From Gammaproteobacteria bacterium (GTDB lineage Bacteria > Pseudomonadota > Gammaproteobacteria > Enterobacterales > Alteromonadaceae), in contig JAHKAA010000008.1 of NCBI GenBank assembly GCA_018825965.1, forward strand, positions 1 through 55,410: a stretch of 55,410 bases of DNA. The letters are read 5' to 3'. The notes under the pieces are model-generated. The model was not told the DNA's origin. It saw only the letters and a list, made by a program, of their open reading frames with translations, and ran no database searches. This document shows positions 42,184 to 51,700 of the stretch, piece by piece. The position numbers and the translations under genes were made by a program. Within the stretch, counting starts at the first letter, position 1, and each line of letters starts with the position of its first letter.

Positions 42184-43131
42184 ATGAAAATCAAATCCAT
42201 AGTTGCAGGTTTAGGCCTGTATTTTATCTGTCACAGCAGTTTTGCTACTACTGTAGGTTTTGCCCAGGTGGGGTCGGAAAGCGGCTGGCGTACCAGTTTT
42301 TCCGAGTCTGTGAAAGCTGAAGCAAAAAAGCGCGGTATAAAGCTGAAGTTTTCTGATGCACAGCAAAAACAAGAAAACCAAATCAAAGCAGTACGGAGTT
42401 TTATTGCTCAGGGGGTGGACGCCATTATCATAGCCCCAGTAGTCGAAACCGGCTGGACTCCAGTGCTAAAAGAAGCCAAACGTGCCCGTATTCCTGTGGT
42501 GATAGTAGACCGTAATGTGCAAGTGCAGGACGAGTCGTTATTTGTCACCCGCATTGCCTCCGACTTTGTTGAAGAAGGCCGCAAAGCTGCGACCTGGTTA
42601 ATGAGTCAGCCTCAAGCTCAACAGCAATGCAATATCATCGAATTGCAAGGTACTGTTGGAGCTACAGCCGCCATAGAGCGTGCTAAAGGTTTTAACCAAG
42701 TCCTGGCGCAACATCCACAAGCCAAGATTGTCCGCAGTCAGACCGCTGAATTTACCCGCGCCAAAGGCAAAGAGGTGATGGAATCTTTGCTCAAAGCAGA
42801 GCAGGGCGGCAAAGGCATTTGTGCACTCTGGGCTCATAACGATGAAATGGCCTTAGGTGCTATTCAGGCCATTAAAGAAGCGGGCTTAAAGCCAGGCAAA
42901 GAGTTGCTGGTGGTGTCTGTGGATGCTGTACCGGATTATTTTAAAGCCATGGCCGATGGTGATGCCAATGCCACAGTGGAGCTGAACCCGCATTTAGGTG
43001 GCCCGGCTTTTGATGTGATTGAGGCTTATCTGAAAGGCAAAAAAGACACAGCAAAGCTGATCCGTACCACAGGGGATTTATTCCTGCAGGATACGGCTGC
43101 TGCTGAATATGAAAAAAGACGCCTGAATTAA
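42184..43131 (+). CDS. ytfQ: Sugar ABC transporter periplasmic binding protein (YtfQ-like)
   Basis: A 315-residue type I binding protein with a signal peptide cleaved after about residue 21 (HSSFA-T). Mature motifs VGFAQVGSESGWRTSFSESVK, QGVDAIIIAPVVETGW and VSVDAVPDYFKAMADG match YtfQ, the galactofuranose/arabinose-binding family. In this locus furanose-form arabinose is the likely ligand. Confidence 0.87.
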   Translation: MKIKSIVAGLGLYFICHSSFATTVGFAQVGSESGWRTSFSESVKAEAKKRGIKLKFSDAQQKQENQIKAVRSFIAQGVDAIIIAPVVETGWTPVLKEAKRARIPVVIVDRNVQVQDESLFVTRIASDFVEEGRKAATWLMSQPQAQQQCNIIELQGTVGATAAIERAKGFNQVLAQHPQAKIVRSQTAEFTRAKGKEVMESLLKAEQGGKGICALWAHNDEMALGAIQAIKEAGLKPGKELLVVSVDAVPDYFKAMADGDANATVELNPHLGGPAFDVIEAYLKGKKDTAKLIRTTGDLFLQDTAAAEYEKRRLN

Positions 43132-43175
43132 TCCACTCTATTTGGTTTTTCAGTTTGGTTATTCAGGAGCTTCTG

Positions 43176-44714
43176 ATGTCAGAACAGAGCAACAACAAAA
43201 GCGCTACACCAGTGCTGCAACTGAGGCAGATCAACAAAAACTTTCCTGGTGTAAAAGCGCTGCAGCAAGCCCAGCTGAGTTTATATGCCGGTGAAGTACA
43301 TGCTTTATTAGGTGAAAATGGCGCCGGTAAATCCACTTTAGTCAAAGTGATGACAGGGGTGCTGCAAAAAGACGGCGGCGAATTGCTACTGGATGCAAGA
43401 GCGCAAAGTTTTGCTACGCCCAAAGATGCACAGCAAGCTGGTATCAGCACCGTCTATCAGGAAGTGAATTTACTGCCGAATTTATCCGTCGCCCATAACC
43501 TGTTTTTAGGCTCAGAACCTAAGCGTTTTGGCTTCATTGATAAAAAAGCCATGGCAAATCAGGCGCGGCAATTATTAAGTACTTTTGGTCTTGATATCAA
43601 GGTCACTGCGCCTTTGTCTGAGTTCTCAGTTGCAGTGCAGCAGTTGGTGGCTATTGCCCGGGGTATAGCGCCCAAGCGAGGTGCTGCTTGCACCAAAGTG
43701 CTGGTGCTGGATGAACCCACCGCCAGTTTAGATGCCGATGAAGTTCAGAACTTGTTTCAGGTGCTGCGTCAGTTGAAACAACAAGGGGTGGCCATCGTTT
43801 TTATTACCCACTTTTTAGATCAGGTGTATCAAATCAGCGACCGCATTACGGTCATGCGTAACGGCTGTTTTGTTGGTGAATACCAGACGATAAATTTAAA
43901 TAAAGCCGAATTGATTGCCGCTATGCTGGGTAAAGAGCTGTGTCAGCAGCGTCATCAGGCACCATGTCTGGCTGTGGAACATTCAGAAGCTATTTTAACA
44001 GCGCGGCAGTTAAGCTCTGGCCAGTCGGTGCAGCAGCTGGATCTGGATTTACCTCAAGGCCAGGCTGTAGGTTTAGCGGGTTTATTAGGTTCAGGCCGCA
44101 CTGAAATTTGCCGTCTGCTGTTTGGTTTGGATCAGGCCGATGGGGGGACTTTAAGTTTTGCCGGCAAGCCCATTAAACTGAATAATCCGGCACAAGCCAT
44201 AGCTCTTGGTATTGCGCTTTGTCCTGAAGATCGTAAAACCCAAGGCATGATTGCGCCTTTATCCATCCGTGAAAATATCAGCTTAGCGCTGCAGGCCAAA
44301 CAAGGCTGGTGGCGGGTGATTTCGAAAAAGAAACAGCAGCAACTGGCTGATTTTTATATTGAAAAATTGCAAATTGCCACACCTGACGCGGATAAACCTA
44401 TAGGCCAACTAAGTGGTGGCAATCAGCAAAAGGTGATTCTGGCACGTTGGCTGGCGGTGGAGCCACAGCTGTTGTTATTGGATGAACCCACCCGTGGCAT
44501 AGACATTGGCGCTCATGCTGAAATTCTGCAGCTGATCCGACAGCTGTGTCAGCAAGGTATGTCTTTATTGGTCACTTCATCTGAACTGGAAGAACTTACG
44601 GCCTTTTCCAGCAAAATAGTGGTCATGCGTGACCGGAAAAAAGTAGCAGAGCTAAATGGTGAGGATCTGAACCCGGATCGCATTATGGCTGCTATAGCGG
44701 GAGCCAGCGTATGA
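43176..44714 (+). CDS. ytfR: Sugar ABC transporter ATP-binding protein (YtfR-like)
   Basis: A 512-residue protein with two ABC domains, as in carbohydrate CUT2 importers. The ATG at 43176 has CAGGAG upstream and is preferred to the TTG at 43155. Domain 1 has GENGAGKST and VLVLDEPTASLD; domain 2 has degenerate Walker A LLGSGRTE and signature LSGGNQQKV. The stop overlaps the next start (ATGA). Confidence 0.9.
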   Translation: MSEQSNNKSATPVLQLRQINKNFPGVKALQQAQLSLYAGEVHALLGENGAGKSTLVKVMTGVLQKDGGELLLDARAQSFATPKDAQQAGISTVYQEVNLLPNLSVAHNLFLGSEPKRFGFIDKKAMANQARQLLSTFGLDIKVTAPLSEFSVAVQQLVAIARGIAPKRGAACTKVLVLDEPTASLDADEVQNLFQVLRQLKQQGVAIVFITHFLDQVYQISDRITVMRNGCFVGEYQTINLNKAELIAAMLGKELCQQRHQAPCLAVEHSEAILTARQLSSGQSVQQLDLDLPQGQAVGLAGLLGSGRTEICRLLFGLDQADGGTLSFAGKPIKLNNPAQAIALGIALCPEDRKTQGMIAPLSIRENISLALQAKQGWWRVISKKKQQQLADFYIEKLQIATPDADKPIGQLSGGNQQKVILARWLAVEPQLLLLDEPTRGIDIGAHAEILQLIRQLCQQGMSLLVTSSELEELTAFSSKIVVMRDRKKVAELNGEDLNPDRIMAAIAGASV

Positions 44715-45814
44715 CGAACGAAGGAGTTGTAGTGGATCAAACCCACCAGGATCAATCAAAAGCAGATCAATTAAAAGCCGCGAGGCAGGCGCGTTATAGC
44801 CCTGGCCAGTCGGCGCATCAATTCAGCTTATATCTCTATCCTTTAGTGGCTTTAGCTTTGTTATTGCTGGTGAATCTGCTGCTGGACCCGCAGTTTTTTT
44901 CACTGCAATGGCAGGATGGCCGTTTGTATGGGCCTTTGATTGATATTGTTAATCGCAGTGCGCCTGTAGCTTTGTTGGCTATAGGCATGAGTTTAGTCAT
45001 AGCCACTGGTGGTATTGATCTGTCAGTTGGCGCTGTGATGGCCATTTGCGGCGCAGTGTGCGCTAACTTATTAGTACTGGGTGACTGGTCTATTCCTGCT
45101 GTGATAGGCCTGGCTGTATTGACCGGTTTAGCTTGTGGCCTGGTGAATGGCTTTATGGTCAGTTATCTCGGTATTCAACCTATAGTGGCGACTTTAGTTT
45201 TGATGGTGGCAGGGCGTGGTGTGGCTCAGCTGTTAAATCAAGGCCAGATTGTCACTTTTCAAAACCCTGACTTTGCGGCTTTAGGTTCAGGCTCCTTTTT
45301 AGCTTTGCCCGTGCCTGTCTGGCTGGTGTTGCTGGCGCTGCTTATGATGCAGTTGTTGCTTAGGCGCACAGCTTTAGGCTTATTTATTGAAGCTGTGGGT
45401 TGTAACGCCAAAGCCAGTCGTTATTTGGGCATAGACGACAGAGGCATCAAACTGACTGTGTATTTGCTGGCTGGCGGCTGTGCTGCTTTGGCTGGCATTA
45501 TTGCCACAGCAGATATTCAGGGCTCGGACGCCAACAACGCTGGCTTATGGTTAGAGCTGGATGCCATTTTAGCTGTGGTGATAGGCGGCGCAGCCTTAAC
45601 AGGAGGGCGTTTTTCTTTGCCCCGTGCTGTGATAGGTGTGCTGATTATTCAGGCGCTAAGCACCACCATAGTCGTCAGTGGTTTACCTTCCAAATTTAAC
45701 TTATTGATCAAAGCTTTAGTCATATTGCTGGTGCTGATGCTGCAGTCTGAATTGTTTCGCAATCAGCTTAAAACCCTGTTTAGTTTTGGCAAGCTGCGTG
45801 GAGGAAAAGCCTGA
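44711..45814 (+). CDS. ytfT: Sugar ABC transporter permease (YtfT-like)
   Basis: A 367-residue CUT2 permease with eight to ten membrane segments. It has the RbsC-type motifs ATGGIDLSVGAVMAICG and ELDAILAVVIGGAALTGGR. An N-terminal extension of about 40 polar residues precedes the first segment. It shares a base with the start of the second permease. Confidence 0.9.
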   Translation: MTNEGVVVDQTHQDQSKADQLKAARQARYSPGQSAHQFSLYLYPLVALALLLLVNLLLDPQFFSLQWQDGRLYGPLIDIVNRSAPVALLAIGMSLVIATGGIDLSVGAVMAICGAVCANLLVLGDWSIPAVIGLAVLTGLACGLVNGFMVSYLGIQPIVATLVLMVAGRGVAQLLNQGQIVTFQNPDFAALGSGSFLALPVPVWLVLLALLMMQLLLRRTALGLFIEAVGCNAKASRYLGIDDRGIKLTVYLLAGGCAALAGIIATADIQGSDANNAGLWLELDAILAVVIGGAALTGGRFSLPRAVIGVLIIQALSTTIVVSGLPSKFNLLIKALVILLVLMLQSELFRNQLKTLFSFGKLRGGKA

Positions 45815-46785
45815 TGTCCCGCACTTGTTTACCTTTGTGGATCACTTTTGCCCTGGTGTTGTTGATGTTTGCCGCTGGCGCCAGCCAGTTTGATGGGTTT
45901 GCCAGTCTGCGAGTGGTTACTAATTTAATTAGCGACAATGCCTTTTTACTGGTAACAGCTTTGGGCATGACGCTGGTGATTTTATCCGGCGGTATCGACT
46001 TGTCCGTCGGTTCTGTTATTGCCTTAAGTGGCGTGGCGGCGGCCTTATTGATTGGGCCTTATCAGTGGCATCCGCTACTGGCTTTTGCGCTGATATTGCC
46101 TTGTGCGGCGCTTTTTGGTGCTGGTATGGGCGCTTTAATTCAGTATTACCAGTTGCAACCTTTTATTGTCACTTTGGCGGGCATGTTTTTAGCCCGGGGT
46201 GTGGCAACTTTATTAAGTGAAGAGTCTGTCGCTATTGAACATCCTTTTTATGATGCAGTGGCCGAGTTTGGGCTGGAGCTGCCGGATGGCGGCTGGCTGG
46301 GTGCTACTTCTCTGCTGACCATAGCTTTGGTGCTGCTGATGTTGGTACTTACTCACTACAGCCGCTTTGGTTCTTCTATTTATGCCTTAGGTGGTAATAG
46401 CCAATCCGCTCAACTGATGGGCGTTCCTGTGGCCCGCACTACTATTTTGTTGTATGCCTCCAGCAGTATGCTGGCGGCCATGGCCGGTATTATTTTTAGT
46501 TTTTATACCTACTCAGGTTATGCGCTTGCTGCAGTTGGCGTAGAGCTGGATGCCATAGCAGCTGTAGTGATAGGCGGCACCTTACTGACAGGCGGCAGCG
46601 GTTTTATGATTGGCACTGTGTTGGGTGTCTTACTGATGGGCCTTATTCAAACCTATATCAATTTTGACGGCAGCTTAAGCAGCTGGTGGAGCAAAATAGT
46701 GATAGGTGGCCTGCTGTTTTTCTTTATCGCTTTGCAAAAGTTGCTTAGCCATAAATGGCAAAACAAAGCCGGAGGCCGGGCATGA
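45814..46785 (+). CDS. yjfF: Sugar ABC transporter permease (YjfF-like)
   Basis: A 323-residue second CUT2 permease, with LSGGIDLSVGSVIALSG and ELDAIAAVVIGGTLLTGGSG. Paired permeases after one ATPase are characteristic of the YtfQRT-YjfF system. The stop overlaps the next start (ATGA). Confidence 0.9.
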   Translation: MSRTCLPLWITFALVLLMFAAGASQFDGFASLRVVTNLISDNAFLLVTALGMTLVILSGGIDLSVGSVIALSGVAAALLIGPYQWHPLLAFALILPCAALFGAGMGALIQYYQLQPFIVTLAGMFLARGVATLLSEESVAIEHPFYDAVAEFGLELPDGGWLGATSLLTIALVLLMLVLTHYSRFGSSIYALGGNSQSAQLMGVPVARTTILLYASSSMLAAMAGIIFSFYTYSGYALAAVGVELDAIAAVVIGGTLLTGGSGFMIGTVLGVLLMGLIQTYINFDGSLSSWWSKIVIGGLLFFFIALQKLLSHKWQNKAGGRA

Positions 46786-47726
46786 GCGAACTGACTTTAT
46801 TGCATAGCATCCCACTTAAAAACAAATTAGGTGAAGGCATAATCTGGCATGGCGCTACTCAGTCGGTCTGGTGGACCGACATTCATGGCCGCTTTTTATA
46901 TCAGCTGTTTTGGCCTTCACTGCAGTTAAATACTTATCCGTTGCCTGAACGTATCAGCTGTTTTGCCTTGTTAAACCCCACTGATCCAATGTGTTCTGAC
47001 TATTCGATGCTGGTGGCTTTTGAATCGGGTTTTGCTTTATTTCAACCACAAACTCAAGACATCTTTTGGTTGGTGAAACCTGAAACTCATTTGTCCGGCA
47101 ATCGCATGAATGATGGCCGCATCGATCGTCAGGGCCGATTTTGGGCCGGCACTATGAAAGAGCAGGATCAGGGTCAGCATGGCACTTTATACCGGCTGGA
47201 TCAGCAAGGTTGCCATGCGGTGATCACCGGCTTACAAATTCCCAATAGCCTGTGCTGGAATAAAAACAGCAGCCTGATGTATCACGCCGACTCACCCACT
47301 GGCGTGATTTATTGTTATGGCTTTGATGCGGTTCAAGGTTCTGTAAGTCAGCCGCAGTTTTTTGCCAAAGTACCCAAGGGCGCTGAACCTGATGGCGCTG
47401 TGATAGACGCACAAGATCATCTGCTGTGTGCTTTATGGGGCGGCGCTGCTATAGCCCGTTATTCGCCTTCAGGGCAGCAAACTGCATTACACACTTTGCC
47501 TGTCAGTCAGCCGACTTGTCTGGCTTTTGGTGGGCCTGATTTAGACCTGCTGTTTGTCACCACTGCGCGACAGGGCTTAACAGAGCAGCAATTAGAGGCA
47601 GAACCAGAGGCTGGTAGTTTATTGATCTATCAGTCGCCTTATCAGGGGCTGCCTGAATCAGAGCTGCTGGTGATGGACTGGACGGCCATACAAAAAATCG
47701 GAGGTTGTGATGTGGAAGCTGGTTAG
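46782..47726 (+). CDS. SMP-30/gluconolactonase family protein, probable L-arabinolactonase
   Basis: A 314-residue propeller protein. The ATG at 46782 overlaps the permease stop and is preferred over the in-frame ATG at 46755. Conserved metal-binding segments are KLGEGIIWH (glutamate), MNDGRIDRQGRFWAGTM and IPNSLCWNKNSSLMYHADS. It hydrolyses sugar lactones and fits the arabinolactone-to-arabonate step. It overlaps the next gene by 17 nt. Confidence 0.87.
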   Translation: MSELTLLHSIPLKNKLGEGIIWHGATQSVWWTDIHGRFLYQLFWPSLQLNTYPLPERISCFALLNPTDPMCSDYSMLVAFESGFALFQPQTQDIFWLVKPETHLSGNRMNDGRIDRQGRFWAGTMKEQDQGQHGTLYRLDQQGCHAVITGLQIPNSLCWNKNSSLMYHADSPTGVIYCYGFDAVQGSVSQPQFFAKVPKGAEPDGAVIDAQDHLLCALWGGAAIARYSPSGQQTALHTLPVSQPTCLAFGGPDLDLLFVTTARQGLTEQQLEAEPEAGSLLIYQSPYQGLPESELLVMDWTAIQKIGGCDVEAG

Positions 47727-48696
47727 TTTTGTATTAATAAGCCTGCTGAGTTTTACTCTGTGGGCGCAAGAGAGCGGCCTTTTGATTAAAAACCGTGCCG
47801 ATCCCTGGGTCTATCGTGCCGCAGCAGATTCTTACTATTTCACTGCTTCAGTGCCGGAATTTGATCGCATTGAATTACGCCACAGCTCAAGTATTAAAGG
47901 GCTGGCTGATGCTGAACCTAAAGTCATTTGGCGTAAAAAAGATAAGGGCCCGATGAGCGCTAATATCTGGGCACCTGAACTGCATCGGATAGACGGTGCC
48001 TGGTATATCTACTTTGCTGCGGGAAAGAGTGAAGAAGCTTTTCATATCCGCACTTATGTGCTGAAAAACAGCTCTGCCGATCCACTGCAAGGCCAGTGGC
48101 AGGAGCTGGGGCCACTGAACACAGGCTGGGATAGTTTTAATCTGGATGCCACTCATTTTGAGCATCAGGGCCAGCGTTATCTGGTCTGGGCACAACAGGA
48201 TAAAAACAAAAGCTATAACAGCGCTTTGTGGATAGCCAAAATGCGGAGCGCTACAGAGCTGCAATTGCCAGCCACTTTATTGACAGAACCTACTCTGGAC
48301 TGGGAGCTTTTAGGTTATAAGGTCAATGAAGGGCCAGCAGTACTGATTAAACATGGCAAAGTCTGGCTGGCCTATTCAGCCAGCGCCACCGATCACAGAT
48401 ATGCGATGGGGTTGCTGACAGCTTCAGCCGATGCAGATTTATTGAAAACCCAAAGCTGGAGCAAATCGCCAAATCCGGTATTTTTTACCAATGACCAACT
48501 CAAACGTTTTGGTCCTGGCCATAACAGCTTTGTGTTGGCCGAAGATGGGGTGACGGACTTGATGCTGTACCACGCCCGCGATTACAAAGACATTCAGGGC
48601 AATCCACTGCAAGACGGCAATAGGCATACCCGTGTCCGCCCTCTGTATTGGACAGACAAAGGCCAGTTAGATTTTGCTCAGGACAAACCCGATTAA
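47710..48696 (+). CDS. Secreted GH43 family enzyme (probable alpha-L-arabinofuranosidase)
   Basis: A 328-residue GH43 protein with a signal peptide (LVSFVLISLLSFTLWA-Q). The ATG at 47710 has GGAGG 5 nt upstream and is preferred to the GTG before it. Catalytic residues are visible in NRADPWVYR (base), SFNLDATHF (pKa modulator) and KVNEGPAVL (acid), with GPGHNSFV near the C-terminus. This pattern resembles the GH43 exo-arabinofuranosidase group. Last gene of the arabinose operon. Confidence 0.87.
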   Translation: MWKLVSFVLISLLSFTLWAQESGLLIKNRADPWVYRAAADSYYFTASVPEFDRIELRHSSSIKGLADAEPKVIWRKKDKGPMSANIWAPELHRIDGAWYIYFAAGKSEEAFHIRTYVLKNSSADPLQGQWQELGPLNTGWDSFNLDATHFEHQGQRYLVWAQQDKNKSYNSALWIAKMRSATELQLPATLLTEPTLDWELLGYKVNEGPAVLIKHGKVWLAYSASATDHRYAMGLLTASADADLLKTQSWSKSPNPVFFTNDQLKRFGPGHNSFVLAEDGVTDLMLYHARDYKDIQGNPLQDGNRHTRVRPLYWTDKGQLDFAQDKPD

Positions 48697-48741
48697 AGAC
48701 CAGAGCAGCACCGATACTCAGCATTAAATTGCCAAAAATAC

Positions 48742-48781
48742 ACGCCTTGTAACAATTTTGTTGCAGGGCGTTTTTGTTTTT
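48742..48781 (+). terminator. Intrinsic terminator of the arabinose operon
   Basis: ACGCCTTGTAACAA (48742-48755) pairs with TTGTTGCAGGGCGT (48758-48771), with two G-U pairs, and is followed by a T-rich tract (TTTTGTTTTT). Confidence 0.8.
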
Positions 48782-48876
48782 CGATTAGTCTTAGACTTTT
48801 ACTTTGCTTTTCTCCTTCCCTTGTCTGGAAGCAAGAGCAAGGCAAAACTTTGATTACAAATTGGCAGGGAGTGAGT

Positions 48877-50202
48877 ATGAAGTTAAAACAGTCAGCTTTG
48901 GCGCTGATGCTTGGGCTGATGTTCAGTTCAGCGCAGGCAACAGAAGCTAAAGATATTCAAAGCTTTACCTTAAAAAATGGCATGAAGATTCTGGTGCTGG
49001 AAGATGCATCTATTCCTAATGCCAACAGCTATTTATTCTGGAAAGTAGGGTCACGCAACGAGCATCCGGGCATTACAGGTATTTCGCACTTTTTTGAACA
49101 TATGATGTTTAACGGCGCTAAAAAGTATGGTCCAAAGATGTTTGATCGAAGCATGGAAGCCGTAGGCGGTGCCAATAATGCGTACACCACCGAAGATTTA
49201 ACTGTTTATACCAACTGGTTTCCGGCCACTAGACTGGAGACCATTTTTGATTTGGAAGCCGATCGCATCGCTCATCTGGATATCAACGCCAAAATGGTCG
49301 AAAGTGAAAGAGGAGTGGTGATGTCTGAGCGCTCAACCGGCCTTGAAAACTCCAATTTCCAAACTCTGCATGAAGAGCTCAAAGGTGTAGCTTTTCGGGC
49401 GCATCCATACAGCTGGTCCATCATTGGGCATGAGTCTGATATCAAAGCCTGGACTCTGGATGATTTAAAGGCTTTTCATAAAACCTACTACGCGCCAAAT
49501 AATGCCCTGATGGTGGTTGCAGGAGATGTGAAGTTAGCTGAAGTGAAAAAGCTGGCGGAGCAGTATTTTGCACCTATTCCCTCTCAGCCAGAGCCAGAAG
49601 CTGTGCGTACTGTAGAGCCTGAACAAAAAGGCGAGCGTCGGCTTTATGTGCAAAAAGCTTCAGTCAGCAGCCCAAATATACTCTTAGGTTTTCATATTCC
49701 TGCCAGCTCCAGCCCGGATTATTATGCGCTGGATTTACTGAATTCTATTCTGAGTCAGGGCAACAGCTCACGTTTGTATCAGGGCCTGGTGGATAAAGAA
49801 CTGGCCGTGGATGTGTTTAGTTATTTGCCTATGTCTTTTGACCCGAACTTGTTTTATGCAATGGCCATCGCCAGTCCTGGTGTAAAAGCGGCTGAACTTG
49901 AAGCTGCGTTCATTGCAGTGATCAATACAGTAGCCAAAGAAGGAGTGAGTCAGGACGAGCTGGAAAAAGCCAAAAACCAGAAGCTGATGCAGTTTTACCG
50001 TGAAATGGAAACCATCAATGGCAAAGCCGATATCATTGGCACCTATGAGCTGTATTTTGGCAGCTATCAGAAGCTGTTTGATGCGCCGAAAGAGTATCAA
50101 AAAGTGACAACTGCTGATATTCAGCGGGTTGCACAAAGTTATTTGAAAAAATCCAACCGCACTGTTGCTGTGCTGGACTCTGCTGAGGATAAAGATCTAT
50201 GA
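48877..50202 (+). CDS. M16-family zinc metalloprotease (active subunit)
   Basis: A 441-residue pitrilysin-family protease. The ATG at 48877 is preceded by GGGAGTGAG and starts a signal peptide (LALMLGLMFSSAQA); an upstream TTG at 48850 is unlikely. The inverted zinc motif HFFEH (H71, E74, H75) is intact, with the downstream glutamate in VESERGVVMSE. It likely degrades peptides in the periplasm. It overlaps the second M16 gene by 4 nt, the usual active/inactive pair. Confidence 0.92.
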   Translation: MKLKQSALALMLGLMFSSAQATEAKDIQSFTLKNGMKILVLEDASIPNANSYLFWKVGSRNEHPGITGISHFFEHMMFNGAKKYGPKMFDRSMEAVGGANNAYTTEDLTVYTNWFPATRLETIFDLEADRIAHLDINAKMVESERGVVMSERSTGLENSNFQTLHEELKGVAFRAHPYSWSIIGHESDIKAWTLDDLKAFHKTYYAPNNALMVVAGDVKLAEVKKLAEQYFAPIPSQPEPEAVRTVEPEQKGERRLYVQKASVSSPNILLGFHIPASSSPDYYALDLLNSILSQGNSSRLYQGLVDKELAVDVFSYLPMSFDPNLFYAMAIASPGVKAAELEAAFIAVINTVAKEGVSQDELEKAKNQKLMQFYREMETINGKADIIGTYELYFGSYQKLFDAPKEYQKVTTADIQRVAQSYLKKSNRTVAVLDSAEDKDL

Positions 50203-51617
50203 ACCATGTAATGAAAGCTCCAAAAGTAGTGGCATTGGCGCTATTAAGCTCTTTTGTATTTGCCTTGCCGGTGATGGCCGATCAGAAAAACAATACAGGC
50301 AGCTTCCAATTACCAGCCTACGAGCAATTGAAACTGGACAATGGCTTAACTGTATTTTTATTACCTCAGCATGAAGTTCCCTTAATCACAATGCAGGCCA
50401 CAGTGCGTGCTGGTGCAGTCAACGACAAAGTGGCGGGTTTGGCTCAATTGACCAGTCAAGCGTTATTGTTGGGGGCTGGAGGTAAAAGCAAGGCGCAAAT
50501 TGAACAAATGGTCGACTTTTTAGGAGCCAGTTTACACAGTGATGGCTCTGTGGAAGGTTCCAGTCTGCGTGCTGATTTTATGGCAAAAGACATAGAACAA
50601 ATGCTCGCTGTATTTCATCAGGTACTGACTCAGCCAGCTTTTGACGCAGCAGAGTTTGAGAAGTTAAAAGCACGTCAGGTTGCTGCCGTTGCTCAAGCCA
50701 AAGAAAGCCCACGTATGGTGATAGACCAGTACTTTAATAAATTGGTGTTTGGCTCTCACCCTTATGGTAATGCAGTTTCAGGCACAGCAGCTTCACTACA
50801 GAGCATCAGCCGGCAGCAGGTCAAAAGCTTCCATCAAAGTTATTATCAGCCGGGCAATACGGCGATTAGCATAGTGGGTGACTTCAAACCAGACCTGATG
50901 AAAGCTCAGTTGCAAAAGTTATTTGTCAGTTGGAAAAGCGGCGAAGCAGTGCAGCAGCCCAATTTAACGGCTGAATTGCCAAAAGCTGCAAAAGCCAAAG
51001 TACTGCTGGTGAATAAAGCCGATGCGATAGAAACCACTTTTAGTTTTGGTGGTATCGCCATTAAACAGGACAACCCGGATTATGTGGGTATTAGTGTCGT
51101 AAATACGGTGTTAGGTGGCCGTTTTACTTCCTGGCTGAACGACGAGCTGAGGGTTAATTCTGGTTTAACTTATGGTGCCGGCTCTGGTTTTGATCGCTAT
51201 TCAGCCAGCGGGACTTTTAGTATTGGCAGTTTTACCAAAACCGAAAGCACTCAGGCTGCTGTGGATTTAGCTTTGAAAACCTACCAGCGTTTATGGGACA
51301 AGGGCATAGATCAGGTCACTCTGGATTCAGCCAAAGCTTATGTGAAAGGCCAGTTCCCACCTCGTTTTGAGACCAATACGGCTTTAGCTGGCTTGTTAGG
51401 TGATATGTACCTGTATGGCTTTAATCAGGACTATATCAATAGCTTCCAAAGCAAAGTGGATCAACTGACAGTGGCTGAAAGCAAACGCCTGATCAACAGT
51501 TATTTCCCAAAAGATCAGCTGAAATTTGTGCTGATTGGCAAGGCTGAAGCTATGAAAGACATCGCCAAAACTTATGGTGAAGTGACACAAGTGGAGATCA
51601 CTGCGGATAGTTTCTAA
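50199..51617 (+). CDS. M16-family protein lacking the zinc motif (partner subunit)
   Basis: A 472-residue M16 protein with a signal peptide (VALALLSSFVFALPVMA). The segment aligned with the HxxEH site reads AQLTSQALLLGAG, so the catalytic residues are absent, while the C-terminal RxxxY-type substrate-binding region (LRVNSGLTYGAGSGFDRYSASG) is kept. Such subunits pair with the active one to form a clamshell heterodimer. Coupled to the upstream gene by ATGA. Confidence 0.92.
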   Translation: MNHVMKAPKVVALALLSSFVFALPVMADQKNNTGSFQLPAYEQLKLDNGLTVFLLPQHEVPLITMQATVRAGAVNDKVAGLAQLTSQALLLGAGGKSKAQIEQMVDFLGASLHSDGSVEGSSLRADFMAKDIEQMLAVFHQVLTQPAFDAAEFEKLKARQVAAVAQAKESPRMVIDQYFNKLVFGSHPYGNAVSGTAASLQSISRQQVKSFHQSYYQPGNTAISIVGDFKPDLMKAQLQKLFVSWKSGEAVQQPNLTAELPKAAKAKVLLVNKADAIETTFSFGGIAIKQDNPDYVGISVVNTVLGGRFTSWLNDELRVNSGLTYGAGSGFDRYSASGTFSIGSFTKTESTQAAVDLALKTYQRLWDKGIDQVTLDSAKAYVKGQFPPRFETNTALAGLLGDMYLYGFNQDYINSFQSKVDQLTVAESKRLINSYFPKDQLKFVLIGKAEAMKDIAKTYGEVTQVEITADSF

Positions 51618-51639
51618 TCTACCGAGACCATAAAAGGAT

Positions 51640-51661
51640 GGCCCTGCCGCTGTGCAGGGCC
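51640..51661 (+). terminator. Hairpin after the M16 operon
   Basis: GGCCCTGC (51640-51647) and GCAGGGCC (51654-51661) form a perfect 8-bp GC-rich stem with a 6-nt loop, 22 nt after the stop codon. Only TT follows, so it is a weak or factor-assisted terminator. Confidence 0.55.
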
Positions 51662-51700
51662 TTATACTCCGGGTATTGCTTCGTTACATAAGTACAGCGC

